Below are positions 24,770 through 34,034 of a stretch of 64,000 nucleotides of DNA, in pieces. Under the pieces are notes generated by a model. It worked only from the letters and a program-made list of their open reading frames with translations. It did no database searches and was not told the origin of the DNA. The position numbers and the translations under genes are program-made. This DNA comes from GCA-002050365 sp964237235 (GTDB lineage Bacteria; Acidobacteriota; Blastocatellia; Pyrinomonadales; Pyrinomonadaceae): the NCBI GenBank assembly GCA_964237235.1, contig CAXSGY010000003.1, positions 248,001 to 312,000 of the forward strand, read 5' to 3'. Position 1 is the first letter of the stretch. Every line of letters begins with the position of its first letter.

Positions 24770-27118
24770 ATGAAAATTATAAAGATATTAAGTTTAATTT
24801 GTTTTTTAACAATCGGAATTTTAGCGCAAACCGCGACGACGGTTTCGGGCAAGTTGATTGACGAAGGAAAAGCGGTTGCGAATCAACCAATCAAACTCGT
24901 TTCGGCGACCGAAACTTTTGAGACGACGACCGACGCAGATGGAAATTATCAATTCGCAAACGTCGCCGACGCGAATTATTTGTTGATTTATAACGGCAAA
25001 CAGGCGAGCGTTCGCGTTGAGAACGGGCAGGTTTCAATCGCTCAATTAGCCGAAACGGTTTTCGTTTCGGCGAACACGGCGCAGTCGCTCGACGAAGTTT
25101 CAAAATCAATCAACACAATTGACGCGCAGGAGTTGCGTGACCGCGCCGATTTTTCGCTCGTCGAATCTTTGCGTTCGATTCCCGGATTTCGCGTTCAGCA
25201 GCTCGGCGGATTCGGCAGAACGGTTAATATCAAAACTCGCGGCTTGCGAAATCAAGACACCGCGCTTTTGATTGACGGCATTCGTTTCCGCGACGCTTCG
25301 GCGATTACGGGCGACGCTTCGCCGTTTTTGTCGGATTTTACATTGACAAGCGTTTCCAAAATCGAAGTTTTGCGCGGTTCGGGTTCATCGCTCTACGGCA
25401 CGAACGCCATCGGCGGCACGATTGATTTTCAAACGCCGAAACCGGAAACGGGTTTTCACGGCAATGTGTCGGGCGCGTTCGGCGGTTACGGTTTGGGGCG
25501 TTTTCGCGGCAATGTCTCAAACGGAACAAAAGACGGCAAATTCGGTTTCAATTTCGGCGCGGCGCGCACCGTTTATACGAAAGGCATTGACGGCGAAGAC
25601 GACGCGAATAATACGAATCTGCAATCGCGCATCGAATTCAATCCAATCGAGCGCACGAATATTTCAGCCAGATTTTATTTTTCGGACGCTTACGTTCGTT
25701 TGAATTCAAACCCGAATTACATCGCGCCCGTCTTCTCCGGCGTGCCGGTGACGACGATTGTTGATGCGATTCCGCTTGCGCGCGATGAATTGCGCCGCTA
25801 CGAAAACGGAACTCCGCTCGCGCAGCTCAATCGCGGCGGCGCGAATTTTATTCCTGACGCGAACGACCCGGACAATTTTCAACGCTCGAAATTTTTCAAC
25901 GGGCAGGTCGTCTTGACGCACGCTTTTAACGATCAATTTGTTTTACAGGGCTATTATTCTGGACTGCGGACGCGTCGTAAAAACGGAAATGGAACGCTCG
26001 GTTTGGGCTTTCAATCGGCTTCGACCGGCTTTTTCGACGGCACGATTCAGACGGCGAACGCACACATTAATTGGACTCCGAACCGCCGAAACGAAATCAC
26101 CGCCGGTTACGAATTTGAACACGAAAAATACGGCAACGACGGTTTTACGCCGACCGGGACGGGCGATTTTTTCGCCCGCGCTTACCAATCGAGCAACACC
26201 GTTTACGGGCAGGAATTATTGAAATTACTGGAAAATCGCCTGCAATTCGCCGTCGGTTTTCGGGCGCAGTTTTTTGATTTGAAAACCCCCAAATTCAGTG
26301 CGGTTAACGCGCTTTACAGCGGTTTTACTTTAGAAAATCCGCCGAACGCCTACACTTTCGACGCGGCGGTTTCTTACTTTTTTGACCGGACAAAAACGAA
26401 AATTCGCACGCACGCCGGCAACGGTTATCGCGTTCCTTCGCTTTACGAGCGTTTCGGCAGCACATATTTTCTCGGCTTTACCGCGCTCGGCGATCCCGAA
26501 CTTCTGCCCGAACGCTCAATCGCCTTCGACGGCGGCATCGAGCAAAATTTATTTAAAGACCGGGCGAAATTAACGGCGGTTTATTTTTACACGCGCCTGA
26601 TTGACACCATCGGCTTCGGCGCGGGTCGAACGATTCCGAACACGCCGCGTCCGTTCGGCGGTTACATCAACACGCGCGGCGGCGTTTCGCGCGGCGGCGA
26701 ATTCAGCGGCGATTTTCGCGTCGCCCGTTCGACCGACGTTTTTGCGTCTTACACATATACGAACAGCGACCAGCGCGTTTCGCAGGTGCCGACCGTCGGC
26801 ATCGTCACATCGCTCGGTATTCCGAAGCATCAATTTACGCTTGTGGCGACGCAGAGATTCAAGCGCGCGTGGGTGAATTTCGATTTTCTCGCCGCGAGCG
26901 ATTATCTGGTCGCGCTCGGTTTTCCGTCGAGAGTTTTTCGTTTTCGGGGCAACCGGCGCGGCGATTTGACGGGCGGTTATAATTTCCCTCTGAAAGGCGA
27001 ACGCTTTAATCTGCGCGTGTTCGGCACGATTGAAAATCTGTTCGGCGACGAGTATTACGAAAACGGTTTTCGCACGTTCGGACGCAGCGGACGAATTGGT
27101 TTGAGTTTTGGATTCTAG
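24770..27118 (+). CDS. btuB: TonB-dependent outer-membrane receptor, probably for cobalamin
   Basis: 782 residues. Signal peptide (residues ~1-20, ending ILAQ), a CarboxypepD_reg-like beta domain (VSGKLIDEGKAVANQPIKLV, DADGNYQFANV; residues ~24-90), a TonB-box/plug region (VETVFVSANT-like, VESLRSIPGFRVQQLG, LRNQDTALLIDG, EVLRGSGSSLYGTNAIGGTI), and a 22-strand type barrel ending in an aromatic C-terminal residue (RIGLSFGF). An AGGAG ribosome site precedes ATG 24770. The upstream B12 riboswitch and the adjacent btuFCD operon assign cobalamin or a related corrinoid as ligand; the barrel alone would not. Confidence 0.92.
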   Translation: MKIIKILSLICFLTIGILAQTATTVSGKLIDEGKAVANQPIKLVSATETFETTTDADGNYQFANVADANYLLIYNGKQASVRVENGQVSIAQLAETVFVSANTAQSLDEVSKSINTIDAQELRDRADFSLVESLRSIPGFRVQQLGGFGRTVNIKTRGLRNQDTALLIDGIRFRDASAITGDASPFLSDFTLTSVSKIEVLRGSGSSLYGTNAIGGTIDFQTPKPETGFHGNVSGAFGGYGLGRFRGNVSNGTKDGKFGFNFGAARTVYTKGIDGEDDANNTNLQSRIEFNPIERTNISARFYFSDAYVRLNSNPNYIAPVFSGVPVTTIVDAIPLARDELRRYENGTPLAQLNRGGANFIPDANDPDNFQRSKFFNGQVVLTHAFNDQFVLQGYYSGLRTRRKNGNGTLGLGFQSASTGFFDGTIQTANAHINWTPNRRNEITAGYEFEHEKYGNDGFTPTGTGDFFARAYQSSNTVYGQELLKLLENRLQFAVGFRAQFFDLKTPKFSAVNALYSGFTLENPPNAYTFDAAVSYFFDRTKTKIRTHAGNGYRVPSLYERFGSTYFLGFTALGDPELLPERSIAFDGGIEQNLFKDRAKLTAVYFYTRLIDTIGFGAGRTIPNTPRPFGGYINTRGGVSRGGEFSGDFRVARSTDVFASYTYTNSDQRVSQVPTVGIVTSLGIPKHQFTLVATQRFKRAWVNFDFLAASDYLVALGFPSRVFRFRGNRRGDLTGGYNFPLKGERFNLRVFGTIENLFGDEYYENGFRTFGRSGRIGLSFGF

Positions 27119-27127
27119 GAATATAAC

Positions 27128-27201
27128 TAACAGGGATAAAGATGATACAGGCGATTTATTTGCGACTTTAAAAATCCCTTTCATCCTCTTTATCCCTGTT
27201 A
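27128..27201. repeat. TAACAGGGATAAAG inverted repeat after the receptor gene
   Basis: TAACAGGGATAAAGATGA (27128-27145) pairs with its near complement at 27181-27201, starting 9 nt after the btuB stop. It is a likely terminator and another dispersed-repeat type. Confidence 0.7.
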
Positions 27202-27280
27202 ATTTTCCGGCGATAATTTTTCTATTCTTTGCATCAAAGAAAATGCTATAATGGCAGAAATTAAAAGAGGTGCGAAGATT

Positions 27281-27859
27281 ATGAAATCGAGATTGTTGTT
27301 TATCTTAATTCTTGCGTTGGCGGCATTTACGCCGGTGTTGGCGCAAAATAATCGAACGGTAACGAACGAAGATTTGGAAAAATTTCGTCAAAAACGGCTC
27401 GCGGCGGAGCGCGATTACCGGGAAAATTACGAGCGAATGGGTTTTCCTTCGCCCGAAGAATTGCAGCGGCAGATCGAGCAAAGCCGCGTCGAACGAAGTC
27501 AATTAGCGGCGCGGCTCGAAGCCGAAAAACTTCAGCGCGATCAATTAAATCTCGAACGCGAACGCGCCGAAGCCGAAGCGCGTCCCGGTAATCTGCAATA
27601 TCAAACGCCCACTTATCAAGCGAACCAGAATGATTATTTTTCCAACTTCGGTTATTCGAATTTCGGCTACGGCGGATTTTTGACTTTTCCGAATTACGGC
27701 GGTTCATATTACAACCGCGGCGGCAATCGCGGCGGCTTTTATGGCAATTACGGCGGTAACCGGCGCAGCAATTACGGCAATCAGCCGCGCGTCGAATACC
27801 GCAACAATCTGCCCGTCGTCGTTCCGCCTCCGCCGCGCCGAATTCTCGCGCCGCGCTAA
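27281..27859 (+). CDS. Secreted Tyr/Asn/Gly-rich protein, function unknown
   Basis: 192 residues from ATG 27281, which has an AGAGG ribosome site 10 nt upstream. Signal peptide (MKSRLLFILILALAAFTPVLA), a charged helical region (residues ~30-110, RLEAEKLQRDQLNLERERAE), then a low-complexity C-terminal part rich in Tyr, Asn and Gly (NYGGSYYNRGG, GNYGGNRRSN) and a Pro/Arg tail (PPPPRRI). I do not recognise a family. Such Gly/Tyr/Asn-rich tails occur in surface or matrix proteins. A TATAAT box lies at 27247-27252. Confidence 0.75.
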   Translation: MKSRLLFILILALAAFTPVLAQNNRTVTNEDLEKFRQKRLAAERDYRENYERMGFPSPEELQRQIEQSRVERSQLAARLEAEKLQRDQLNLERERAEAEARPGNLQYQTPTYQANQNDYFSNFGYSNFGYGGFLTFPNYGGSYYNRGGNRGGFYGNYGGNRRSNYGNQPRVEYRNNLPVVVPPPPRRILAPR

Positions 27860-27964
27860 ACTTCGGCGGCGGGCGAATTAAAACACCGATAATTTTGAAT
27901 TTGAGCGAAACGCGGATTATGATTGATAAATAATTCGCGTTTTTATTTTGTTGAAGAAAAAAAT

Positions 27965-29440
27965 ATGAAAGAAGGTTGGGAAGCGATTATCGGAATGGAA
28001 ATTCACGCGCAGTTGGCGACGGAGACGAAGATTTTCTGCGGGTGCGCAGCAAACTTCGGTGACGAGCCGAATTCGAATACTTGTCCGGTGTGTTTGGGTT
28101 TGCCGGGCGCGCTGCCGGTTTTAAATGAGAATGTCGTTAATTTGGGCGCGAAGGCGGCTCTGGCGTTGGGTTTGAACGTCAATGAAACTTCTATTTTTTC
28201 CCGAAAGAATTATTTTTATCCGGATTTGCCGAAAGGTTATCAGATTTCGCAGTATGACAAGCCGTTTTCGTCGAACGGCGGATTGACAATTATGACCGCT
28301 GAGCGCGACGAACACGGACGCGCGAACGAATTTAAGCCGATGAAAATTCGCATCGAGCGAATGCATCTCGAAGAAGACGCGGGCAAAAACGTCCACGAAG
28401 GCTTGCCGGACGTTGATAAATATTCCTACATAGATTTGAACCGCGCCGGCACGCCTTTAGGCGAAATCGTCACCGCGCCGGATTTCCGTTCGTCATGGCA
28501 GGCGTATGATTACGTCAATCACGTGCGCCGTGCTTTGCAGTGGGTCGGAGCAAGCGATGCGGATATGGAAAAGGGAAATCTGCGCTGCGAGGCGAATGTT
28601 TCCGTGCGAAAAATCGGCGAAGAAAAATTTCGCAACAAAGTCGAATTGAAGAATTTGAATTCGGTGCGGTTTATGCAAAAAGCCATCGAATTTGAAATCG
28701 AAAGGCAAATCGAAGCGCACGAGAACGGTGAAACGGTCAATCAGGAAACGCGCCTTTGGGACGAAAAAAATAATCGCACGCGCGTGATGCGCTCGAAAGA
28801 AGACGCGCACGATTACCGCTATTTTCCCGAACCGGATTTGCAGCCGCTCGTCGTGTCTGCGGAATTCGTCGCGCAAATCAAAGCGGAAATGCCCGAATTG
28901 CCCGACCGGATGCGCGACCGGTTCGTCGAGAATTACAAAATTTCCTACAACGACGCTTCCCAATTAGTCTCCGATAAGGCATTGGCGACGTTTTACGAAA
29001 AAGTGGCGAACGCGTCTGGAAATCCGCGCGTCTCGGCGAATTTTATTTTGTCGGAACTGCTGCGCGAGTTAAATAACGCAAATAAAACGGCGCAGGATTC
29101 ACCCGTCGCGGCAGAAAATTTGGCGGACTTAATTAAGACTTTGGACGCGGGAAAAATCAACAACAATCAGGCGAAGGAGGTTTTGACGGAAATGTTCGCG
29201 TCCGGCAAAAACGCCGAAACCGTTATCGCCGAAAAAGGCTTCGAGCAGATTTCCGACAGCGGGCAACTCGAAAAAATCGTTGACGAAATCATCGCAAAAA
29301 ACGAAAATCAAGTTACGGCATATCGCGGCGGCAACGAAAAACTGTTCGGCTTTTTCGTCGGGCAAACGATGAAAGCGTCCGGCGGCAAAGCGAATCCGAA
29401 AATCGTCAACGAAATTTTGAGCGCAAAGCTCAAAGGCTGA
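27965..29440 (+). CDS. gatB: Asp-tRNA(Asn)/Glu-tRNA(Gln) amidotransferase subunit B
   Basis: 491 residues. Family blocks: WEAIIGMEIHAQLATETKIFCGC and NTCPVCLGLPGALPVLN (zinc-binding cysteines), FYPDLPKGYQISQY, EDAGKNVHEG, YRYFPEPDL, and a C-terminal GatB/YqeY helical domain (AKEVLTEMFASGKNAETVI). With GatA and GatC it converts misacylated Glu-tRNA(Gln) or Asp-tRNA(Asn) to the correct aminoacyl-tRNA. GatA and GatC are not in this window. ATG 27965 is preferred over an upstream TTG (27923) because the conserved domain begins right there. Confidence 0.96.
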   Translation: MKEGWEAIIGMEIHAQLATETKIFCGCAANFGDEPNSNTCPVCLGLPGALPVLNENVVNLGAKAALALGLNVNETSIFSRKNYFYPDLPKGYQISQYDKPFSSNGGLTIMTAERDEHGRANEFKPMKIRIERMHLEEDAGKNVHEGLPDVDKYSYIDLNRAGTPLGEIVTAPDFRSSWQAYDYVNHVRRALQWVGASDADMEKGNLRCEANVSVRKIGEEKFRNKVELKNLNSVRFMQKAIEFEIERQIEAHENGETVNQETRLWDEKNNRTRVMRSKEDAHDYRYFPEPDLQPLVVSAEFVAQIKAEMPELPDRMRDRFVENYKISYNDASQLVSDKALATFYEKVANASGNPRVSANFILSELLRELNNANKTAQDSPVAAENLADLIKTLDAGKINNNQAKEVLTEMFASGKNAETVIAEKGFEQISDSGQLEKIVDEIIAKNENQVTAYRGGNEKLFGFFVGQTMKASGGKANPKIVNEILSAKLKG

Positions 29441-29492
29441 CGAAGCGCGGCGCAAACTTTAAATCGAAATCGTTAATTTGGAGGTTGGACGA

Positions 29493-30287
29493 ATGAGACG
29501 CTTCGGAAGTTTTTTGAGCGTTCTGATTTTAATTTTTATTCTAGATGAAATCGCGCCGTCTCAATTCGCCGGTTTGCCGAGTTACCGCTTTCCGCCCGGT
29601 TTGACGAAAAGAGATAAAGAGTTAACCGCGCTCGATCCGGCGGACCGAATCAGGTTTGCCGATTTTTTGAAGAAAGACGAAACCGGCTTTGTTCGCCTGC
29701 ACGACGCGGCGAACTGCACGGGAAAAGCTTTGGTCATCAACACGAACGAACCTTGCCCGTGGAACGTGCCGGGAAAAGCGACTTCGTATTCGTTCAGAAA
29801 GGAAAAATATCGCAACGCGTTTTTCTCGGACCTCGCGCTCTTTGATTCAAAGTTTCAAATCGTCGGCATCAATTCGCTCGGCTTTCTGACCGAACTCGGC
29901 GATGTCGCGCTCGAAAAACTTTCATTGCAAACCGGCGGCATCAAACAGTTGTCGGAATTCGTGCCTTCGAGCGATCTCAAGGAAATCGAAAAACAATACT
30001 CGGCGACGAAAAAAGGCTTTCGCGTCGGCAATTTTTTGTATATGAATGCGCTGCCGGTCAAAGAAAACGTCGCTTATGCTCTGCGCTGCATCGCTTATAA
30101 ATCAAAAGTTTACCGGAGAGTGAACGGATTTAAAGTAAATCTTTTAGACGGCGATAAACGAGTTGACGTGACGCTCGTTTTTCGCGTCATCAGAAAACAC
30201 GACGACGGCAGTGTCAGCATTTTGTGGAAGCAATTAAATGAAAAAGATGCGCCGAAATTAGTTTTTGCCGAGCCGGAAAAAAAATGA
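29493..30287 (+). CDS. Secreted protein, function unknown
   Basis: 264 residues from ATG 29493, with GGAGG at 29480-29484. It has an N-terminal signal segment (RRFGSFLSVLILIFILDEIA), then a soluble domain with two conserved-looking cysteines (DAANCTGKAL and NEPCPW). Later blocks are SYSFRKEKYRN and LPVKENVAYALRCIAYKSKVYR. No catalytic motif is apparent and I cannot name the family. It lies between gatB and an SDR gene on the same strand; the SDR start follows after 7 nt, so the two may be co-transcribed. Confidence 0.7.
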   Translation: MRRFGSFLSVLILIFILDEIAPSQFAGLPSYRFPPGLTKRDKELTALDPADRIRFADFLKKDETGFVRLHDAANCTGKALVINTNEPCPWNVPGKATSYSFRKEKYRNAFFSDLALFDSKFQIVGINSLGFLTELGDVALEKLSLQTGGIKQLSEFVPSSDLKEIEKQYSATKKGFRVGNFLYMNALPVKENVAYALRCIAYKSKVYRRVNGFKVNLLDGDKRVDVTLVFRVIRKHDDGSVSILWKQLNEKDAPKLVFAEPEKK

Positions 30288-30294
30288 AATTACA

Positions 30295-31011
30295 ATGAAT
30301 TTAGAAAATAAAATCGTCGTCGTAACCGGCGGCACGAAAGGCATCGGACGGGCAGTCGCCGAACGTTTGTTGAAAGAAAAAGCGAGCGTTTTTATCTGCG
30401 CCCGCGATAAATTTGAACTCAAACGCGCGCTCGAACAGCTTTCCGCGCTCGGAAAAGTTGACGGCGAAATCTGCGACATACGCAGCGAAGCGCAGGTCGA
30501 AATGATGCTCAAAGAATGTGAAAGAATTTTCGGCGGCGTGGACGTTTTAATCAATAACGCGGGCATCGGCATTATCGGCAAAACGGTCGAAGAGATGGCG
30601 GCGAGCGAGTTTGAACAAACTTTGCAGACGAATTTGTTCGGCGTTTTTTACGCCTGTCATCACGCGATTCCGATGCTGAAACAGCGCGGCGGCGGTTATA
30701 TCATCAACATTTCCAGTTTAGCCGGACAAAACGCGCATCCGAAAATGGCGGCTTACAACGCTTCAAAATTCGGGCTGAACGGTTTCACTGAAGCGTTGAT
30801 GCAGGAAGTTCGCGCCAATAAAATCAAAGTGACGACGATTTGTCCCGGCTCGGTCAATACATATTTCGGCGATCAGGAACCGTCGGACGAAAAGGCGTGG
30901 CAGATTCAGCCCGAAGACATCGCCGAAGTCGTGGTAGATTTGCTCAATTTTAACGAACGCGCTCTGCCGAGCAAGATAGAAATTCGCCCGTCGAATCCGC
31001 CAAAAAAATAA
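30295..31011 (+). CDS. Short-chain dehydrogenase/reductase
   Basis: 238 residues, classical SDR. Cofactor motif TGGTKGIG (residues 11-18), NNAGIG, a catalytic Ser in INISSLAG, YNASK (Tyr/Lys), and PGSVNT. It reduces or oxidises an alcohol/ketone with NAD(P)H; similarity to 3-oxoacyl-ACP reductase-type enzymes is general and the substrate is open. ATG 30295 begins the conserved domain. The 3' end is 4 nt from the convergent cheA stop. Confidence 0.92.
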   Translation: MNLENKIVVVTGGTKGIGRAVAERLLKEKASVFICARDKFELKRALEQLSALGKVDGEICDIRSEAQVEMMLKECERIFGGVDVLINNAGIGIIGKTVEEMAASEFEQTLQTNLFGVFYACHHAIPMLKQRGGGYIINISSLAGQNAHPKMAAYNASKFGLNGFTEALMQEVRANKIKVTTICPGSVNTYFGDQEPSDEKAWQIQPEDIAEVVVDLLNFNERALPSKIEIRPSNPPKK

Positions 31012-31015
31012 TTTC

Positions 31016-33955
31016 TCAGGCAGTTAAATTTTTAATCGTTTCGATTAATTTCGCGTCGTCGAACGGTTTGATCAAATATTCGGAAACGCCCAGATCGAAA
31101 GCCTTCTGGCGATGTTTTTGATTGGCGCGCGACGTGATCATCACGACCGGAATTTTTTGGAGATTTTCCTGCCGCTTGAGCGACGCAAGAAATTCGTAGC
31201 CGTCCATTCGGGGCATTTCCACGTCCGACAAAATAATGTCCGGCATCTCGCGCAAATCCTGCAAAATTCCCAATGCTTCGAGTCCGTCTTTGGCTACAAT
31301 CGCGTTCCAACCGGCGTTTTTAATGATGTTCGATGTGAGATGGCGAACGCTCGGACTGTCGTCAACGATCAGCACATTGAGCGCGGTCGGCGGCGCGTCC
31401 ACTGTCGGGCGCGCAATGCTCGCCGCTTTCGATGATTTCGCCGTCCGTTCGCTCGCTTTCGACGCTTTGCCCGTCGTTTTCGCTTCGGCGTTCGATAATT
31501 TTCGTTCGAGCAAATGAATTAAATCCAGAACCGGCACGATGCCGCCGTCGCCGAGAATCGTCGCGCCGAGCAGTTCGGCTATATTTTGCAGAGGGCTGCC
31601 GAGCGGCTTGATGACGATTTCTTCGGATTTGACGATTTCGCCGACGATCAGCGCGCACGGTTTTTCTAAAGTTTCCAGCAGTAAAACCGGCACGGTTTCG
31701 TCGCTTGTAAAATTCGGCGCGGGCAAATTGAGCAGCTCGCTCAGATAGACGGGCGCGTAATTTGCGCTGCCGACGGAGAGACGATTTTTTTCTCCGGCGA
31801 TTTGCAAATCGGTGGCAGAAACTTCGATTGCCTGTTTGATAATCTTGAGCGGAAAGGCGAAGGTTTGCTCGTTTGTTTTAATCAAAAGCACGCGCGTGAC
31901 AGCTAAAGCCATCGGCAAACGCAAGGTAAAAGTCGTGCCTTGATGCGTTTCCGAATCAATCGAAATCGTGCCTTGTTGTCGTTCGATGCTTTGTTTGACG
32001 ATGTTCATTCCGACACCGCGCCCGGAAATCTGGCTAATTTTGCCGGTCGTCGTCAAACCGGGCAGAAAGATCAGCGAAAACGCTTCTTCGTCGCTCATTC
32101 TGTCGGCGGCGGTTTGTGAAATCAGTCCGTTTCGCAAAGCTTTTTCCTTCAGACCGTCGGCGAAAATTCCGCGTCCGTCGTCGCAAATTTTCAAGATGAT
32201 GTGCGTGCCTTCGCTTCTTGCGCGAACTGTGATTTTTCCGGTTTCGGGCTTGCCCAAAAGCCTCCGCGTTTCCGGCGGTTCGATGCCGTGCGCGACCGCG
32301 TTGCGGAGCAGATGCAACAGCGGTTCGATTAAAGAATCGAGAATGTGCGTGTCAACTTCGAGATTTTCGCCTTCGATAAACAATTCGGCTAATTTATTTT
32401 CCTCGTCGCAGGCGACGCGAATCGTGCGCCGCAGGCGAACCGACAACGCGCCGAACGTGACCAGCCGCAGGCGCAAAATTTTGTCCTGCATATCTTCGAT
32501 CAGGCGGCGTTGATTGCCGAACAGCTGTTCGAGATTGGCGTGCAGATTGTCGAGTTCGGCGTTGATGGCGGACGTGTCGCTGGTGGTTTCGATCAGCTCG
32601 CGCATCGTTTGATGAAAATCGGTGTAACGGTCGAGTTCGAGCGTGTCGAAGGCGTTCGCGTCGGTGATGACCGGCGACGTTTGAGAGACGAGCAGCGAGC
32701 GGCGGACGCTGGACGCGATGCCGGTCAGATACGGACTGCCGATTGATTTCGGACTCTGAACATTGAGCATATTGGCTTCAAAGTTCGTTTCGAGTTTGTT
32801 GGTAGATTGCTGCAGGCGGCGCGTGCTGTTGTGAATTTCGCCGATTTGCTGTTCGAGTTCGGTCAGTCTTTGTTCAAAAACCGAACGACTGACGACCAAG
32901 CCGCCGACGATTTTCACCAAATCGTCGAGTTTTTCGAGCGACACGCGCACAATCGAACGTTGTGAATTTAGATGCGGCGCGGTTAAATTTTCAGCCGCGT
33001 CGTCTTCGTTCGTCGTCAGCGTTTCATTCGCCGCGCCTTCAAAAGTTTGATTCACGATTTGCGGCTCGGGCGCGGAAAATTCCGAAGCCGTCGAATCGCC
33101 CGCGCCCTGATTTTTAAGCGCGTGGAGCGTTTCGTCGAATTCTTCGTAGAGACGATTTATTTTCTGCTCCAGATTGGGCGATTTTTCGTTGTTTGCCAGC
33201 GCGCTGAAACAATCGGTCGCCGTCAAAAGCAGCGCGAATATTTTTTCGTTCGCTTCGATGTCGTTATCGGCAACATAGTCGAGCATATCTTCGACGCGGT
33301 GCGCGACCTTCGACAATTGATTTAATCCGACGATGCCCGCCGAGCCTTTGAGCGTGTGCGCGTTCCGGCGAATTTCGAGCAACGCCTCGCGGTCGTTTGG
33401 AGCTTCGTCGAGAATTTTTAGATTGTCGCCGATGCTCTGCACGAGTTCTTCGGCTTCGAGCGAGAAAATTTCGAGCATTTCCTCGTCAATCTCGAATTCT
33501 TCCTCTGCTGCCGCCGTGCTTTCGCGCGTTTCGCTAATCAATACCGGCGGCGCGGGCAAAGCCGGCGTTTTTTGACTGAGCCATAAATTATCGAACGATT
33601 CTTCGACAAAATCGGCGACGCTGATTGTCGAATCGTCTATGGCGAAACGCATCTGCGCGAGCAGAATTTCGAGTCCGGTTAGTTGGTCGAGAATTCGGCG
33701 CGATTGTTCGTCGTCGAGATTTTGTTTCGCTTCGATGACGGTCGAAAGATTTTTCTCTAAATTTTCGGTGGAATTGACGATTTCGCTCAAATTTAATTTC
33801 GCCGCCGCCGCTTTGATCGAGCCGACTTGCCGCAGCGACGCATTCAGCGCGCCGTAGGAGTTTCCTTCTTGAGCGCAGACGAGAATGCCGCCGCGAATCG
33901 TCGGCAGAAAACTTTCGGCTTGCGTCAAAAAATCTAAAGAAACGGCGGAATCCAT
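31016..33955 (-). CDS. cheA: Hybrid chemotaxis histidine kinase CheA with C-terminal receiver
   Basis: 979 residues. Order: N-terminal helical region resembling an HPt without the histidine (~1-130), true HPt with phospho-acceptor H200 (NAHTLKGSAGIVG), linker, dimerisation and HATPase domains (LLRNAVAHGIEPPE, DDGRGI, GRGVGMNIVK), CheW-like coupling domain (~690-830), Ala/Lys/Ser-rich linker, and a receiver domain with the phospho-Asp in IILSDVEMPRMDGYEF. It senses MCP output and phosphorylates its own or a separate receiver. The layout is like ChpA/FrzE kinases of twitching or gliding systems rather than flagellar CheA. It is the last gene of a five-gene minus-strand operon. Confidence 0.93.
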   Translation of the reverse strand: MDSAVSLDFLTQAESFLPTIRGGILVCAQEGNSYGALNASLRQVGSIKAAAAKLNLSEIVNSTENLEKNLSTVIEAKQNLDDEQSRRILDQLTGLEILLAQMRFAIDDSTISVADFVEESFDNLWLSQKTPALPAPPVLISETRESTAAAEEEFEIDEEMLEIFSLEAEELVQSIGDNLKILDEAPNDREALLEIRRNAHTLKGSAGIVGLNQLSKVAHRVEDMLDYVADNDIEANEKIFALLLTATDCFSALANNEKSPNLEQKINRLYEEFDETLHALKNQGAGDSTASEFSAPEPQIVNQTFEGAANETLTTNEDDAAENLTAPHLNSQRSIVRVSLEKLDDLVKIVGGLVVSRSVFEQRLTELEQQIGEIHNSTRRLQQSTNKLETNFEANMLNVQSPKSIGSPYLTGIASSVRRSLLVSQTSPVITDANAFDTLELDRYTDFHQTMRELIETTSDTSAINAELDNLHANLEQLFGNQRRLIEDMQDKILRLRLVTFGALSVRLRRTIRVACDEENKLAELFIEGENLEVDTHILDSLIEPLLHLLRNAVAHGIEPPETRRLLGKPETGKITVRARSEGTHIILKICDDGRGIFADGLKEKALRNGLISQTAADRMSDEEAFSLIFLPGLTTTGKISQISGRGVGMNIVKQSIERQQGTISIDSETHQGTTFTLRLPMALAVTRVLLIKTNEQTFAFPLKIIKQAIEVSATDLQIAGEKNRLSVGSANYAPVYLSELLNLPAPNFTSDETVPVLLLETLEKPCALIVGEIVKSEEIVIKPLGSPLQNIAELLGATILGDGGIVPVLDLIHLLERKLSNAEAKTTGKASKASERTAKSSKAASIARPTVDAPPTALNVLIVDDSPSVRHLTSNIIKNAGWNAIVAKDGLEALGILQDLREMPDIILSDVEMPRMDGYEFLASLKRQENLQKIPVVMITSRANQKHRQKAFDLGVSEYLIKPFDDAKLIETIKNLTA

Positions 33956-33959
33956 AATT

Positions 33960-33990
33960 CAGTGGTAAATAGTAAGTGGTAAGTGCTAAA
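33960..33990. repeat. AGTGGTAA-type repeat between cheA and the MCP gene
   Basis: Degenerate copies of the AGTGGTAA unit in the 79-nt gap; same family as at 37749-37819 and 15262-15297. Confidence 0.6.
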
Positions 33991-34034
33991 TTTTTGAAGA
34001 CAAAAAGCTAATAAAATTAAATAAAAAATCAAAT

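Noticed and set aside
31112..33857. Several plus-strand frames opposite cheA
   Set aside because: Low-complexity shadow translations of the CheA coding strand.
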